From Portulaca oleracea (taxonomy: Eukaryota; Streptophyta; Magnoliopsida; Caryophyllales; Portulacaceae), in contig CM055877.1 of assembly GCA_029582165.1 (NCBI GenBank), forward strand, positions 6,315,855 through 6,379,854: a DNA stretch of 64,000 nucleotides. Reading direction: 5' to 3'. Both the position numbers and the translations under genes were made by a program. This document shows positions 11,041 to 22,855 of the stretch, one piece after another; the stretch's first letter is position 1; each line of letters starts with the position of its first letter. Under the pieces are notes generated by a model. That model saw nothing but the letters and a program-made list of their open reading frames with translations, did not search any database and was not told the origin of the DNA.

Positions 11041-12172
11041 CTTAAAAGAGGATGTTCTCTTTTTTAGATTGCGAGACGACTAGGATTGCTTATCCTTAAT
11101 TAAGGTTGAACTATTAAGGACACTTTTAATTGACAAATTGATTTAACCCCGAAACTCGATTTTATTAAAGAAAAGATAAAAAAAAGAAAAAAGAAAACAA
11201 AAAGGAAAATAAAAAAAGAGGAAACTCGACGAGGAACCCGTCTGAGTTCCATGAAGACAAAACGGAAAAAAAGAAAGAAAACAGAACCCAGACGGGTTCC
11301 TGAAGAAGCAAAAGAGAAGAAAAGGGGCTAGGAACCCGTCTGGGTTCCTGCCTCTGGCTCGGAGTAAATACAAGACGGGGAAACCCGTCTGGGTTCTCTG
11401 TCACGAGAAGGAGAAAAAATGAAAATAGTTTTCGGGAAAAAAATAAATTGAAGGGTTAGAGTCGCAAGTTGAATTTAAGGATAAAACAACAAACCATTGA
11501 AAAAGAGACTCCGGCCTACGAATCCAAAGACGGATTCGGGGGTAAGGTTATGAATTTGACGATAAAAATCATCAAACCCGCCTATTCAAACGAATAGACT
11601 CTACTAGAATTAAATTAAGCGTGATTTGAAAAGGGGAGGAATTGAATAAATTTCATAGATTTATCATTAATGTCATGCAATAAAAGAAAAGAAAGATACA
11701 AGAACACGAGGATTACATTATGTACAAAAATACAAAAACTACGCTAACCTTTAAAATAAAGCACGATGGAGGGAGAAGAGAGAAAGAATATACTAGTGTC
11801 AATACTCCTAGTATATTCGGTGTGTTTTGTGGGTGATGAATGGTGGGTATTTATAGGAATTAGGTTTAGGTTTAGGGTTTGGAGGCTAGGTTAAGCCGCG
11901 CGCCGTGGAATCAACAGAAACCAGACGGTTCTGGAAGGAAAACGGGCCTCGGGCCCAGAACCCAGACGGGTTCTGCGGAGCGAGCTCCACCATGAACCGA
12001 CGGGTTCTGTGGTGTTGAGCTGAGCTCCCTGGACCTGTGAGTTCCGGCATTTGGGCTTTGTATATTTTGGAGTTTTCGGTGGAAAGAGGCTTGCGTGCCA
12101 TTTATCGGTTAGCCTATTTTCTAAAACTAACACTAAAAAAGAAAATAAAACGATACAAAATTCGGCGTCTGA
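11001..12172 (-). repeat. 3' LTR of LARD copy B
   Basis: About 1.17 kb, reverse orientation. It begins at the palindrome centre and ends at a CGTCTGA version of the CGTCTACA terminus, followed by TAGCCCCACTTTG, the complement of the polypurine tract. Two intact hairpin words lie at 11284-11299 and 11332-11347. Confidence 0.75.
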
Positions 12173-12244
12173 GATAGCCCCACTTTGATCGAGTTTGAGT
12201 AAAGCGATGATCAAAGTAGTCTTGATGATCTTGGATATGAATCG

Positions 12245-13800
12245 AAGCTGCTCAAGCTGGTTGACGCTTGGAAGCTAGGTCCTGCGTCGATGTTGAGGTG
12301 TCGTTCATCGCATTGTGAAGGCCCGATGATGGCCCTTGTCGCATTGTGAAGGCCCGACAATGGCCCTCGTCGCATTGTGAAGGCCCGACGATGGCCGCTG
12401 TTGACGCTTGGAAGCTGGGCCCTGCGCCGATGTAGATGAGATGTTCATCGCATTGTGAAGGCCCGATGATGGCCCTTGTCGCATTGTGAAGACCCGACAA
12501 TGGCCCTCGTCGCATTGTGAAGGCCCGACGATGGCCGCTGTTGACGCTTGGAAGCTGGGTCCTGCGTCGATGTCGATATCGTGTTCATCGTATTGTGAAG
12601 GCTCGATGATGGCCGTTGTCGATGAAGTGTCGCATACTAGCCCGGCGACGGCTGATGTCACGTATTGTTAGGGCCCGATGACGGCCGCTGGTGATGAGGT
12701 GTCGCGTACTAGCCCGGCGACGGCTGATGTCATGTATTGTTAGGGCCCGATGACGGCCGCTGGTGATGAGGTGTCGCGTATTAGCCCGGCGACGGCTGAT
12801 GTCATGTATTGTTAGGGCCCGATGACGGCCGCTGGTGATGAGGTGTCGCGTATTAGCCCGGCGACGGCTGATGTCATGTATTGTTAGGGCCCGATGAAGG
12901 CCGCTGATGATGAAGTGTCGCGTATTAGCCCGGCGACGGCTGATGTCATGTATTGTTAGGGCGATGGCGGCGATGATGAAGTGTCGGCGTATTAGCCCGG
13001 CGGCGGTGATGTCATGTATTGTTAGGGCGATGTCGGCGTATTAGCCCGGCGGCGATGGTGAGTGTCGCGTATTAGCCCGGCGGCGGTGATGGTGAGTGTC
13101 GCGTATTAGGCGGCGGCGGGCGATGGTGAGTGTCGGCGTATTAGCCGGCGGCGGCGATGGTGAGTGTCGGCGTATTGGCGGCGGTGATGGTGAAGTGTCG
13201 CGTATTAGCCCGGCGGCGATGGTGAGTGTCGGCGTATTAGCCGGCGGCGGTGATGGTGAGTGTCGGCGTATTAGCCCGGCGGCGGTGATGGTGAGTGTCG
13301 CGTATTAGCCCGGCGGCGGTGATGGTGAATGTCGGCGTATTAGCGGCGGCTGATGGTGAGTGTCGGCGTATTAGCGGCGGGCTGATGGTGAATGTCGTAT
13401 TAGCGTGGCGGTGATGGTGAAGTGTCGCGTATTAGCGGCGGCGGTGATGGTGAATGTCGCGTATTAGCGGCGGTGATGGTGGTATCGGCGTATTAGCCCG
13501 GCGACGGTTGATGGTGAGTGTCGCGTATTAGCCCGGCGACGGCTGATGGGGAATGTCGCGTATTAGCGGCGGCGGTGATGGTGAAGTGTCGGCGTATTAG
13601 CGGCGGCGGTGATGGTGAATGTCGCGTATTAGCGGGCGGCTGATGGTGAATGTCGCGTATTAGCCCGGCGATGGCTGATGTGAAGTGTCGCGTATTAGCC
13701 CGGCGACGGTTGATGTCAAGTGTCGCGTATTAGCCCGGCGACGGCTGATGTGAAGTGTCGCGTATTAGCCCGGCGACGGCTGATGTCAAGTGTCGGAATT
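12245..13800 (-). repeat. Tandem arrays in LARD copy B
   Basis: 12245-12640 is the higher-order repeat with GAAGGCCCGACGATGGCC units. 12640-12960 has about 73-bp units with TGTATTGTTAGGGCCCGATG. 12960-13800 has units of about 33-36 bp containing TCGCGTATTAGCCCGGCG. All short units carry the ATTAGCCC form; the AGACAGCCC form that dominates copy A is absent. Confidence 0.85.
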
Positions 13801-14619
13801 GGTGCCCGAACCATGGAACCACGTATGGCATAAGCATTGACACGTCCGGGTAACGTCTTCTTCTTGACTTTGCTTTTGGTTTTAGCTTAAATTTGCAAGT
13901 AGAAATGTTTGATTCCCACTTGTTGATTTAGCTAAATATGATGTGCATTGACTGTCCGTATCATTCAAGTCGAATCTTTGGTTGCTCTTGGTTGCTTTAG
14001 CTTAAATTTGCAAGTAGAAATGTTTGATTCTAACTTGTTGATTTAGCTAAGAATTGGGCCGAAGTAGCAAAACTAGCCGAGAGGAACCCGTTTGGGTTCG
14101 GCTGCCTGGGCCTCCTTTCGAGCTGGGCTTGGTCGATGTAAGGCCGGCAAAAATGGGGCCAGGAACCCGTCTGGGTTCTCTTGGTCATGGCCTCCTCTTT
14201 TGTTTTTGTCGTGGGCGAGAAGATGGAAGAAGGCCCATTGAAAGTGTGGAACCGTCTGGAATCCTCTCCATGCAATTTTCTTTTTTTGTGTGTGTGGGCG
14301 AAAGATGGAAGAGGCCCATCTGAGCAGTACAACCCATCCGGTTCCTTCTCCGAGCAACTTTTCTTCTTTTGGGTGTGGGCCGAAAGGATGGAAGGAGGTC
14401 CACTGGAAACGGAGGTAAACCCGTCTGGGTTCTAGCAAACTTTTTGTGGCGGATGAGATGGAAGCAAAGCCCAAAAGGCTCAAATCTGTCTGGGTTTGGC
14501 CAGGCGTCGGGCTCTTCATTTATTTTTGCGTGGATCAGAAAAGTCTGGCCCAGAAGGAATAGAAGAAGGCCCAAATCCATCTCGTTTTAGCTCTTAGGTT
14601 GATTTGACCCGTTGCTCGT

Positions 14620-14900
14620 GCCGCATAGCCCCCAGTTTAGTGGCAGTTTGACTTAACTCTTGCTAAATTGGGAATCAATTAATGGTTGCTGTAGTGACTC
14701 GCCCCTTCTTGAATTCTTCCATGGTGGACTTTGTGGACCTAGGCAGACTATTCCAGCTGATTTGTCCCCTCGCTTGGGCTGCATAGCCCCCAGTTTAGTG
14801 GCAGTTTGATTTAACTCTTGCTAAACTGGGAGTCAATTGATAGTTGCCGCAGTGACTTGCTTCCTTTTTTGGATTCAAATAGCCCCCGGCTTACCGGAAA
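14620..14900 (-). repeat. Duplicated block with polypurine-like words
   Basis: Two units of about 160 bp share GCATAGCCCCCAGTTTAGTGG and CTTGCTAAA.TGGGA.TCAATT. Read in the direction of the element each contains TGGGGGCTAT, the same word that forms the polypurine tract next to the LTR. Copy A carries the same pair at 7500-7780 in degraded form. Confidence 0.6.
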
Positions 14901-15950
14901 TTCGATTGAATTTTTTATTTTTTTTTTAAGCCGGCGTCACTCGAACATTCTTGGCTTAATGCAGGTGGTGCCGAAGTGTTGCACCTATCTGGCTCAGGTA
15001 GCGATACAGAGGTGGTAGACTCCTCTTACTACCAGTGGGACACTTACTTCGGATCTGGCGGGAGTGGGGCCCATGGAGCTGATAGCGCTAGTGGCGGCGG
15101 CGGCGAAGTCCGGCGTGATGACGATCGATGCGTCAGGATCCTTATGCTATGCTATACACGACTCTTTGCTATGTACTTAGGACAATGCTATGCCATGATG
15201 TACTAAATGCATTTTCTATACTTATGTACTAATGCGGTATTGATGCAATGCTCATGTAATGATGGTGTTATGCAATGCGATTATGACTTTCTATATACTC
15301 TCAAACAATGCAGGACAAAGAATTTTCGATCAACACAAAGTCAAACAAGCAAGCACAAAGATTAACTGACAAAATCAAAACTCGATTCGAAAGAGATAGG
15401 AAGAAGCTTTCGAAACTTTAGGGAGAGAACAAGTAATTCAGAGGCATAAGCCCGCCAACAGTTCGAAGAATAATGCAAATATGCGCGGTTGGTTATGGAC
15501 GTAAGCTAGTCAGAAAGAGCAAAACTCTCATAGGAAAGGATGAACACTCAAACACTCAATTTTGAATATGTATGTGAGTTTCTCTCATACTCAAACCAAT
15601 AGAAGCAAACTACCATAAGCTTGGTAAGAACCTCGCTCTCCACTACTGGTATGCAATGCACAAGTGACAATCAAAAGGACTTTTGGGTTGTAGCAGGCTT
15701 AGGCTAGGTAAGAGCGGTAAAATTTGGGAATGAGGAGTTAAAAGCCATGCTTGGATTGATTTTCAATGAAATCCTCTAAACTCTCCTTCTCACTTAATGT
15801 ATGCAAAGCGTTTCACCTTCCATCCTAAAACATCTCAACCGAATACAACCGAGTCAAAGTTTTCTGGACTTTAAGTTGAATCTCCCTAGTCACCCTTTTA
15901 TTTTTTAAACTCTTTTTTTGATTTTTTTTTGATTCCTTTTTTTTATTTTT

Positions 15951-16145
15951 TTGGGTGATCAGGGAGAAGAAATTTCTATTACAACCTCGACTTTGAACAG
16001 CATAACCAACTTCGCTCAAGGTATGGGACTTTCAGATTCTCCCAAGCTTCATATTTTGCTCACACGAAAGCAGTTGTTCCTTCCAAAAATGACAGACTCT
16101 TTTCCAACCAAGCAAGGCAAAAAGGTACTGGATATTAGAGGCTAA
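15951..16145 (+). other. Antisense 64-codon ORF in LARD copy B
   Basis: It is the same 64 residues as the frame at 6244-6438 of copy A, again antisense to the element. It is preceded by a T-rich run ending GGTGATCAG, which resembles a splice acceptor. No domain is recognised. Confidence 0.3.
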
Positions 16146-17975
16146 GGCTTGTACTGTCAGGGTTCAATCATGAAAAAGGGATGAACAAAGGCTAGGCGGG
16201 GCAAAAGAACGGTAAATACAATGCAGGGAAGGCTATTTTGCTATGTAGCTTAAGAAAATCGAATGCCTTAATCACTTTGTCACAGCGTATAATGCAAACA
16301 TGTAGTCTCAAGCAAGATGCAAAACAAGTTCTAAAGATGCAACTAATGGGTGAGTCGCTCAAGGGATCATGGAATTGATGAAAGTAATCAATTCAAGTTT
16401 TAGGAAATGTGGACTCACGGGACGGGCTCAATCAACTAAGCTTAGCCCAAAGATTTGCGGCACGCACATTTATACCTTCTAAGATAGTCAAAGCAGCCAG
16501 ATACGTCTTCTGTAACTTGTCTCAAAATCAGAAGGCTTGAAGAAAAGGTTTTTGAAAAACTTTTGAGATCTCGTCCAGATTTTTCTAAGTGAAGCAAATT
16601 AAACCGGGAAAAAGGTCGATTTGTAGAAAAGGTCATTGAACTTTTTTTTTGTTTTTTTTTTAATTTTTAATTTTTTTGTTTTTTTTTACCTTATGACTAA
16701 AACTGATATGATGCTCATGCAATGCAATATGCGACCTACATGATGGGAGACATGGAACTTATGCAATGCAATATGTGACCTACATGATGGGAGACATGGA
16801 ACTTATGTAATGCAATATGCGACCTACATGGGCCTAGGACACAGACACGACGCCTATATGCTGACGTAAGATGACTCACCCACTTCGCGGGAGTGCATAT
16901 CTTAACTCTACATGGACCTAGCATGCGGACTGACAACATTAATCGCCTATTGGGTCCTTACTCGGATCGAGTCACGATTGCTTTCGGTTTCGGGCTCAGA
17001 TTCAAGTAATGCATTTAATAGGGATTAGACTCAGGGAATATCATAAAGGGCCGAATAGGATCATCAACAAGGCATTGGGCTGTCCGTGGGGTGAAGCGGT
17101 CAGGCCCGAAAAGATGAGAGAAGGCCAGACTCGGTTAGGAAACCCGTCTGGGTTCCTCTTTCTCGATCGCCCTGCATCGTCAATTACCAGCAGATGGGTC
17201 AGTCCTGATGGGCCAGGAACCCGTCTGGGTTTCTGATGCACTGGACCCGCACTGACGGATAATTGACACGGATGGGCGGCTGATGTGCCGAAACCCGTCT
17301 GGTTTCTCGATAAGCCAAATGCACTCGCGTGTTCCTACGCGACTAGAACGACTCGACTCATGAATGGGTTGAATACGGGCTCGACGATTTACAATCGACT
17401 CTAAAACTCTTTACCAGGTAAAACTACATAATGTATATATAGACTCGAAACTCTTTACAGAATAGAATTATACAGCATATACATGGATTCAAAACTCTTT
17501 ACAAAAATAAAACTCTACAACATATACATGGAAAATGAAATCACATAGCATACAAATGCGGGATTAGCCTAACCATGACTCTAGGTTTAGGGTTTTCTAG
17601 GTATAGGAGATAAGGTACCGCATGTTCTCGCCCCGGTGCAACCTCCCTACGTTCATAGGAAGCGTTGTGTGGGGTGTTGCTCTTCGGGTTTCAGGGAAAC
17701 CCTTAGAGTGTAACACGGGGAGAGGAGGAGTCAAAGGCTTGGCGATGTAAGTGCATCCCACAAGTAGTGACTGCCCGCTCTCAGAAGGTAATCCTAGTTT
17801 TAGAACCTACCAACGCTGTGCTCCCCATAAGGCCCAAGAGTAGCTGGATGCAATATGCCTAAAAATGATAAAAATATGAAATAAATCAATTCCTCCCTTT
17901 TTTACAAAAACACTAAAATTTAACCCTTTCAAGTTTTACCCTCTTTTAAGTTTAAGTCCCGATGAGTCGCTAATC

Positions 17976-19146
17976 TCAGACCCCTAAAAATCACGATCTT
18001 TTCATGCGCTACTCAAAAGAGGAGTTCTCTTTTAAATTGGGAGCCGACTAGGATTGCTTATCCTTAATTAAAGGTTTAACTTTTAAGGACACTTTTAAGT
18101 TGACAAATTAGATTAGTCCGAAAACTCGATTTTATTAAAGAAAAGAAAAGATGGAAAGAAGAAAAAAAAAAGAAAAAAAGACAGATGAGAACTCGATGGA
18201 ACCTGGCCCGAGTTCCACGAGAACAAAACGAACAAGGCAACGAACCTGACGGTTCTTTGGAGAATGAGAAGGGAAAATAGGCTAGGAACCCGTCTGGGTT
18301 CCTGCCTATGGCTCGGGGTGAAAATAAGGGAACCCGTCTGGGTTCCTTGTCAAGGGTTAAAAAAGGATTTTCGAGGATAAAAGTTAGAGTCGCCAGTTGA
18401 ATTTAAGGATAAAACAACAAACCAATGAAAAATTAAGACTCCGGCCTACGAACCCAAAGACGGATTCGGGGGTAAGGTTACGGATTTGACAATAAAAATC
18501 ATCAAACCCGCCTATTCAAACGAATAGACTCTACTAGAATTAAATTAAAGTGAAGGATTTGAAAAGAAAGGGGAGGAATTAAATAAATCTCATAGATCTA
18601 TCATTAATGTCATGCAACAAACGAAAAGAAAGAAAATACAAAAGGACGTAGAATTACATTATGTACAATAATACAAAAAAACTATGCTAACCTTAAAAAG
18701 AGCACGCAGTGGAGGGAGAAGAGAAGAAGAATATACTAGTGTCAATACTCCTAGTATATTCTGGTGTGTTTTTTGTGGGTGATGAATGGTGGGTATTTGT
18801 AGGGGGGAATTAGGTTTAGGTTTAGGGTTTGGAGAAAAGGTTAAGCCGCGGCGCCGTGGGAATCAACAGGAAACCCAGACGGGTTCCTGGAAGGAAAACG
18901 GGCCTCGGGCCCAGGAACCCAGACGGGTTCTCGTGGCGAGCTGAGCCCGCCCATCGAACCTGCACGGTTCTGTGGTGTTGAGCTGAGCTCCGCCCACCGA
19001 ACCTGTGTTCCGGCATTTGGGCTTTGTATATTTTTTTGGAGTTTTCGGTGGAAAGAGGCTTGCGTGCCATTTATCGGTTAGCCTATTTTCTAAAACTAAC
19101 ACTAAAAAAAAAGAAAATAAAACCGATACAAAATTCAGCGTCTACA
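17976..19146 (-). repeat. 5' LTR of LARD copy B
   Basis: It ends TCTACA at 19141-19146, the complement of the TGTAGA start, and carries hairpin words (for example 18286-18301). The adjoining internal bases form a damaged PBS. Outside it, at 19147, begins the flank shared with copy A. Confidence 0.75.
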
Positions 19147-21151
19147 GATAGCTTAAGGTGTTAGAAAACCATAGGCTTTGGAATTTCTAATTTCCGACAT
19201 GTATAGCCCGAGTTATGACCGAAACCGTGAAGGTACAATTTTATATACGAATTTTTGAGTCAGTGTTTTGAGGGCTGTTTTTCGTCCCTTTGGAGATCTT
19301 TTTGGTTTTTATGGTAAACATGAAAGTTTTAGGCCTCTTTGCAAGCTTTCCGGAAAGGTATGGTTTGTAGTTATACGATGTCGGGAGTGTGAGATATGAG
19401 CCGGAAGAAGGGCTGTCTACTTGAAGTTTCTGCCTGTTTACCCTTATTAAAATTCCATCTTTAAGGTCCTAAACCAAGTCAATAGGAGACTTTAAGCATT
19501 GATAAGTTATGGTTATATGTTATAATCTTGGGTTAAAGTCTTAAGGGGGAAAAGTATGGTTTTGGAGGCCTAAGTATGTCCTAAGGTCTTTTAGCCAAGA
19601 GTAGTGATTTAAGCACAAGTATACATATCTCCCAATGAGTGTTAGCTAAGAGTTCAATATCTTTGGGTTGATCAAGGTTTTATCTAGCTAGTGACTTCCA
19701 AGTTCTAAATAACTCTCAAGTGAAGTTCCTCTAGTTCTCAACTCAAAGTTTATTTCCTCAAGCTCCTTTATTCATTCCTCTTTCAACAATCGTGACATCG
19801 ACTTCTGCTTTTTCTCTAAATAAGTCTAGAGGAACCCTTTTAATCTCATTTTCACCTTCAATCTTTGGTTCTCATACTTCATCAATCTAAGTTATCTTTC
19901 CAAGGTTCAAGTGCCCTTCTTTGATTTCACCTTTCTATATCAATTTCTCTATGTAATTTCATTCCGGAATTCCTAATTTATTCTTCTCTAGCTGCTGTCC
20001 GGGCCCATTTTGGAGCCCTTCCACTCGTTTTTAGCCTTTGGTTCTGTTGACAAAGTTGTAGATTATGATTTTCCCTATTCCGAGATATACTCGTTTACCT
20101 CATTCCGTTTTTCCTAACTCAAGTTATGCTATAAACTTTATTTTTATATAACCTGAAATTTTCTTCCTAAGTTATTTCATTTATATTTTACTAATTTTCT
20201 AAACTTGTGAATCTAATTTAGAACCTTACTCGGTTCTTCATTGTTACTTATTCTTATCTTAGTTGACAAGTTTCAAAAGCCATCTCCAAACCGAGCTGCG
20301 CCGCCAAGGTCTCTAGCATCTCAAGGTACGTGAATTGTCCAGCTTTTACGATCTAAATTATAGTCGTAATTCATTCAATTTATGCCATGTCAAGTTTTAT
20401 GGTTTACCATGATTTTATATTTAACAGTGGACCCGCATTCTATGCTTATTCTTACATTCATGTTTTAGCACTCCTGATCAGAGTGCCTTGACCTGGCCAG
20501 TGTCGACTGATTGACAGTCACCCATTCCAAGTTTAGATCAACTTGGGCATACGCGTGTGTGAGGTGCTTGCACCGATCGTAAGGGTTCCACCTAATTTCT
20601 ATCTTCATTGATTTATGTTATGCATATGTTTATGTTCATGTCATGCAAGTTCTATTTTAATACCCTTCCCTTGTTTTCAAAATGAATTTAAATGCCGGCA
20701 CCAAAACCGTTTTCGAACGGTTTACGTGCTGGAGGTTTGCGTACTGAGTGTTTCCCCACTCACCTTTTTGCAATATTTTAATGTTTTGTTTTAGGAGGTT
20801 CGAGCTCCCAGGGCAAGGACAAGTCGATCGCAAAGTAATTCAAGGTTCTCGAGGTAGTTTCAAAGGTTTTCATCGGTCAGCAAGGACGAGCTGGACTTTT
20901 GGAAGTTGTTCTAAGTTTTAAAGCTATGTTTAAGTTATGTACTTTATCCTGGGGTTGTATAAGTTTTATTTGTGAAGGTTCTCAAGTTAGTAAGTTATCT
21001 TGTGGTTTTGGAAGTATCTTTTGTGTGTTGTTGCCTTGTCTCTTTTGGGAGACGGCGGTAATGCCCCGACCTAAGGTGTTCCGCTGCGCTAATCGCAGGT
21101 TTGGGTTTCTGAGTGTAGTCTTAACCTTGTGATTAAGGTTGGGGTGTTACA
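19147..21151 (+). repeat. Probable Tekay/Del-type LTR, 3' part, interrupted by LARD
   Basis: About 2 kb of non-coding sequence ends GGGGTGTTACA at 21151. Chromovirus LTRs of the Tekay/Del group characteristically start TGTAACACCCC and end in its complement. Words such as GAGTGCCTTGACC, CAGTGTCG and GACAGTCACCCATTCC (20480-20530) are typical of these LTRs in my experience. The 5' part of the LTR is missing: its place is taken by LARD copy B and the palindrome. The assignment rests on terminal motif and position only. Confidence 0.5.
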
Positions 21152-22187
21152 GTTTTTTCCCCGATTTCGAATTTTCCACATAAATACTTGTGTTCATAGC
21201 CTCATTCCCTTGTTAATTCCCTTATTTTGTTTAAACTACTGACACTATAAATCCTAACAACGTGTACAAAGCTTGGTTGTGTGTTGATTGATCTGCAGGT
21301 TGGCAAACGATGGAGGGTTAATCTTTTTGGGAAAGATTAAACTCTTTGGAATATGCAGATAGAGGATATTGTATCACAAGGGGTTGCATTTAACGTTGAA
21401 AGACAATAAGCCTGATAAGATGGAACAAGATGAGTAGGGTGTAGAACATACAAATCATCAATGCCCTCCACAACGTCAGAGCCGATGACCTCCTACATGC
21501 ACAGAAGATTTTGTTTGAAAGAACAAATAAGGGAAGTCTTCGAAACCTTCCAGTTTATCATCAGAATATCCTCCAAGATATTATAGACTAATCCTGATAT
21601 GTATCTTTGCAAAATATGATTTGATAGCAACGTTTGACGCTTCCAAAAGAGCAAAGATAGAAGATCAAAACAAATATGGAAAAGATCAAGAAATAAGGAA
21701 ACACAAAGAGCCGTTGAATTGAAGCATCAAAGAACTATATAAGGATCGACCACCTCTCCTACAAGGTCAATCGATTCCAAGGAAGTGTAATCGAAGTGTA
21801 AGAATTTTAGTGAAGAAAATTCTAAGTTGTAGATACTAGTGTGTTAGTGGTGAGTTTTGTAATCAGAAGAGTAATTCTGGTGAGACCCTCACGTTTGTGT
21901 AGCTAAAGAGAGAGTGGTTCTATCTTTAGTGAGTGCATCTTCGTAACCCTCCTTAGTGAGGTCTGCCTACAGAAGCGACATTCAAGCTTTTGACCTTGTA
22001 AACATTTCTGAGGACCTCACAGTCCTGAAACTGTCGAGGACTCTAATCTCCTCATCTCTCTTTGTACCTCAAGCTTTATCCAATAAAGAAGTATTATTCA
22101 GTCTAATATGTTGCTATTAACGCCCTTGTGTTTATAAGTGTAGAAATATTTATACAACCCTATTCACCCCCCTCTAGGGTTTTTTCA
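21152..22187 (+). repeat. 5' LTR of a Ty1/copia element (start not fixed)
   Basis: The segment ends CA at 22187, followed by a tRNA-Met primer site. A TATA box (CTATATAAGG, about 21736) and an AATAAA (about 22081) are spaced as U3-R-U5. The left end cannot be set from one copy; it could be near 21275 (TGTGTTGATTG) or earlier. Confidence 0.55.
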
Positions 22188-22189
22188 AT

Positions 22190-22201
22190 TGGTATCAGAG
22201 C
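22190..22201 (+). other. Primer-binding site, initiator tRNA-Met type
   Basis: TGGTATCAGAGC is the standard plant Ty1/copia PBS complementary to the 3' end of initiator tRNA-Met. It lies 2 bp after the LTR end and 43 bp before the gag start codon. Confidence 0.9.
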
Positions 22202-22244
22202 ATGTCCACTGTTTCAAGAACTTAACAACTCTGTGGAAAATATC

Positions 22245-22855
22245 ATGGCCGGAATCAGTGCAAATGAAACCCCTCAAGGATGCTTATGGACAATAGCACC
22301 ACTGCTCACTGGAGAAAACTACGGGATGTGGAAAAGGCAAATGAAAGTCTTCCTCAAAGATCAAGATGAGGATCTATGGACTGTAGTCACCGAGGAGATT
22401 ACCTTACTCCCACAAAGAAGAATAATGCAAAACAAGATGTCCCAAAGAAAAGATCAGAAATGACCATTGAAGAGCTGGAGCCATTGAGAAAAAACACTCG
22501 TGCCCTAAACGTGATATATTGCAGTTTAAATTCCAATGATTTTGAACATGTATCTAACTGTGAAATTGCGAAACAAGTTTGGGATTACATGATAACCTCA
22601 TATGAAGGCACAAATCAAGTCAAGGACACCAAAGTGGATATCCTTGTCCAGAAGTATGAGGCCTTCAGAATGGAAGAAAATGAGATTGTTGAAGAGATGT
22701 TCAAAAGATTCAGCAGCATCACCAACCACCTCATATCACTGGGAAAAGCCTACTCAAATGAGGAACAAGTTAGAAAGGTCCTCAGATGCCTGCCAAGAAG
22801 GAAGCGGGATCCCAAAATCAATGCCATTGAAGCACAAAACCTCAAGACCCTCAAC
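22245..22855 (+). pseudogene. Ty1/copia gag fragment, frameshifted and truncated
   Basis: The start codon at 22245 opens a Gag frame with the N-terminal LLTGENYGMW pattern of copia Gag (DUF4219/UBN2 families). A frameshift near 22390-22410 moves the reading frame; the second part has the ALNVIYCSL, EVWDY-like and LRCLP words of the UBN2 domain. It ends at about 22855, before the zinc knuckle, where sequence of an opposite-strand copia element begins. No protease, integrase or RT of this element remains in the window. Confidence 0.8.

Larger units (their letters stand above)
11001..19146 (-). mobile_element. LARD-type LTR retrotransposon, copy B (inverted)
   Basis: Minus-strand copy: 5' LTR 17976-19146 and 3' LTR about 11001-12172. 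A G-rich tract lies next to the 3' LTR (12176-12185 region) and a degenerate PBS lies near 17960-17974. It has no coding capacity. The order and sequence of parts mirror copy A, but the tandem array (12640-13800) is longer than in copy A (about 1.16 kb against 0.85 kb) and of different unit type. Its upstream flank (19147-20221) is the same as that of copy A. Confidence 0.8.
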
